Part shown: one piece after another, positions 16,445-16,584 of the stretch | Layout of the letters: each line of letters starts with the position of its first letter | How positions within the stretch are numbered: position 1 is the first letter of the stretch | DNA from: Bacillota bacterium | GTDB taxonomy: Bacteria > Bacillota > Clostridia > Lachnospirales > Lachnospiraceae | Direction of reading: 5' to 3' | Assembly: GCA_017861355.1 (NCBI GenBank) | Contig: JAGFXQ010000098.1 | Location: 1-16,584 of the forward strand | DNA length: 16,584 nucleotides | Made by a program: the position numbers and the translations under genes | Notes under the pieces: generated by a model | Databases searched by the model: none | Seen by the model: the letters and a program-made list of their open reading frames with translations, nothing else | Told to the model about the DNA's origin: nothing

Positions 16445-16584
16445 ATGAAGAAAATATTTTCATTAAGACGTACATTGCTGTTATTAGTCGTTATTCTATG
16501 GATGGTTCCTGTTATTTTAATCTATATCTTTATGACGGTATCCTACCGGAATGATATCATCGGAAAGACAACGGATCTGATGGA
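16445..16584 (+). CDS. N-terminus of a membrane protein, possibly a sensor histidine kinase (cut by window end)
   Basis: The frame is open for 46 codons from the ATG at 16445 to the window edge. A basic start (MKKIFSLRRT) leads into a long hydrophobic helix (LLLLVVILWMVPVILIYIFM) and then an apparently extracytoplasmic segment (SYRNDIIGKTTDLM). This layout is typical of YesM/LytS-type sensor kinases, but no diagnostic domain is inside the window, so the kinase call is a guess. GGGGG lies 8 nt before the ATG. Confidence 0.55.
   Translation, partial: MKKIFSLRRTLLLLVVILWMVPVILIYIFMTVSYRNDIIGKTTDLM

Overview
The window looks like a chromosomal piece of a low-GC Firmicute, most likely a Clostridia/Lachnospiraceae member of the plant-polysaccharide-degrading type. 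The base composition is AT-rich and SD sequences are GGAGG-like. Good sigma-A promoters of the TTGAxx-N17-TATAxT type are present. The gene content (class B sortase, DacF-type carboxypeptidase, anaerobe-type flavodiiron protein, large GGDEF/EAL protein, GH94 phosphorylase) fits that assignment, which is inferred from content and not from a marker gene. I see no insertion sequence, phage gene, CRISPR array, tRNA or rRNA, and no gene-free stretch longer than about 300 bases.

Layout. Positions 1-2431 form a cell-envelope pair transcribed divergently: a class B sortase on the minus strand, cut by the window edge before its catalytic Cys, and a D-Ala-D-Ala carboxypeptidase on the plus strand. Everything after this is on the plus strand. 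Positions 2604-3785 hold a flavodiiron protein (O2/NO detoxification) with its own promoter and a following hairpin. Positions 4018-7584 encode a 1188-residue c-di-GMP protein with PAS domains, an intact GGDEF, a GAF, a Cys-rich PAS-like segment, a degenerate GGDEF and an intact EAL. A 77-residue two-TM protein follows behind a structured leader.

Positions 8121-16322 are mostly carbon metabolism: 2-keto-3-deoxygluconate kinase, an unknown single-TM protein, a YbhJ-type aconitase-family hydratase broken by a frameshift near 10690, a GH94 disaccharide phosphorylase closest to N,N'-diacetylchitobiose phosphorylase, and a phosphohexomutase. The last two make biochemical sense together: the phosphorylase releases a sugar 1-phosphate and the mutase converts it to the 6-phosphate without spending ATP. 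Promoters and hairpins between these genes suggest mostly separate transcription units. The window ends with the start of a membrane protein behind a promoter-plus-terminator leader.

The most notable unexplained signals are: (1) a near-identical 29-nt element (25/29) immediately upstream of two unrelated genes, the 77-residue protein and the phosphohexomutase, each time preceded by hairpins; (2) an 11-bp inverted repeat flanking the -10 box of the GH94 gene and overlapping its SD; (3) the frameshift in the hydratase, which looks recent.
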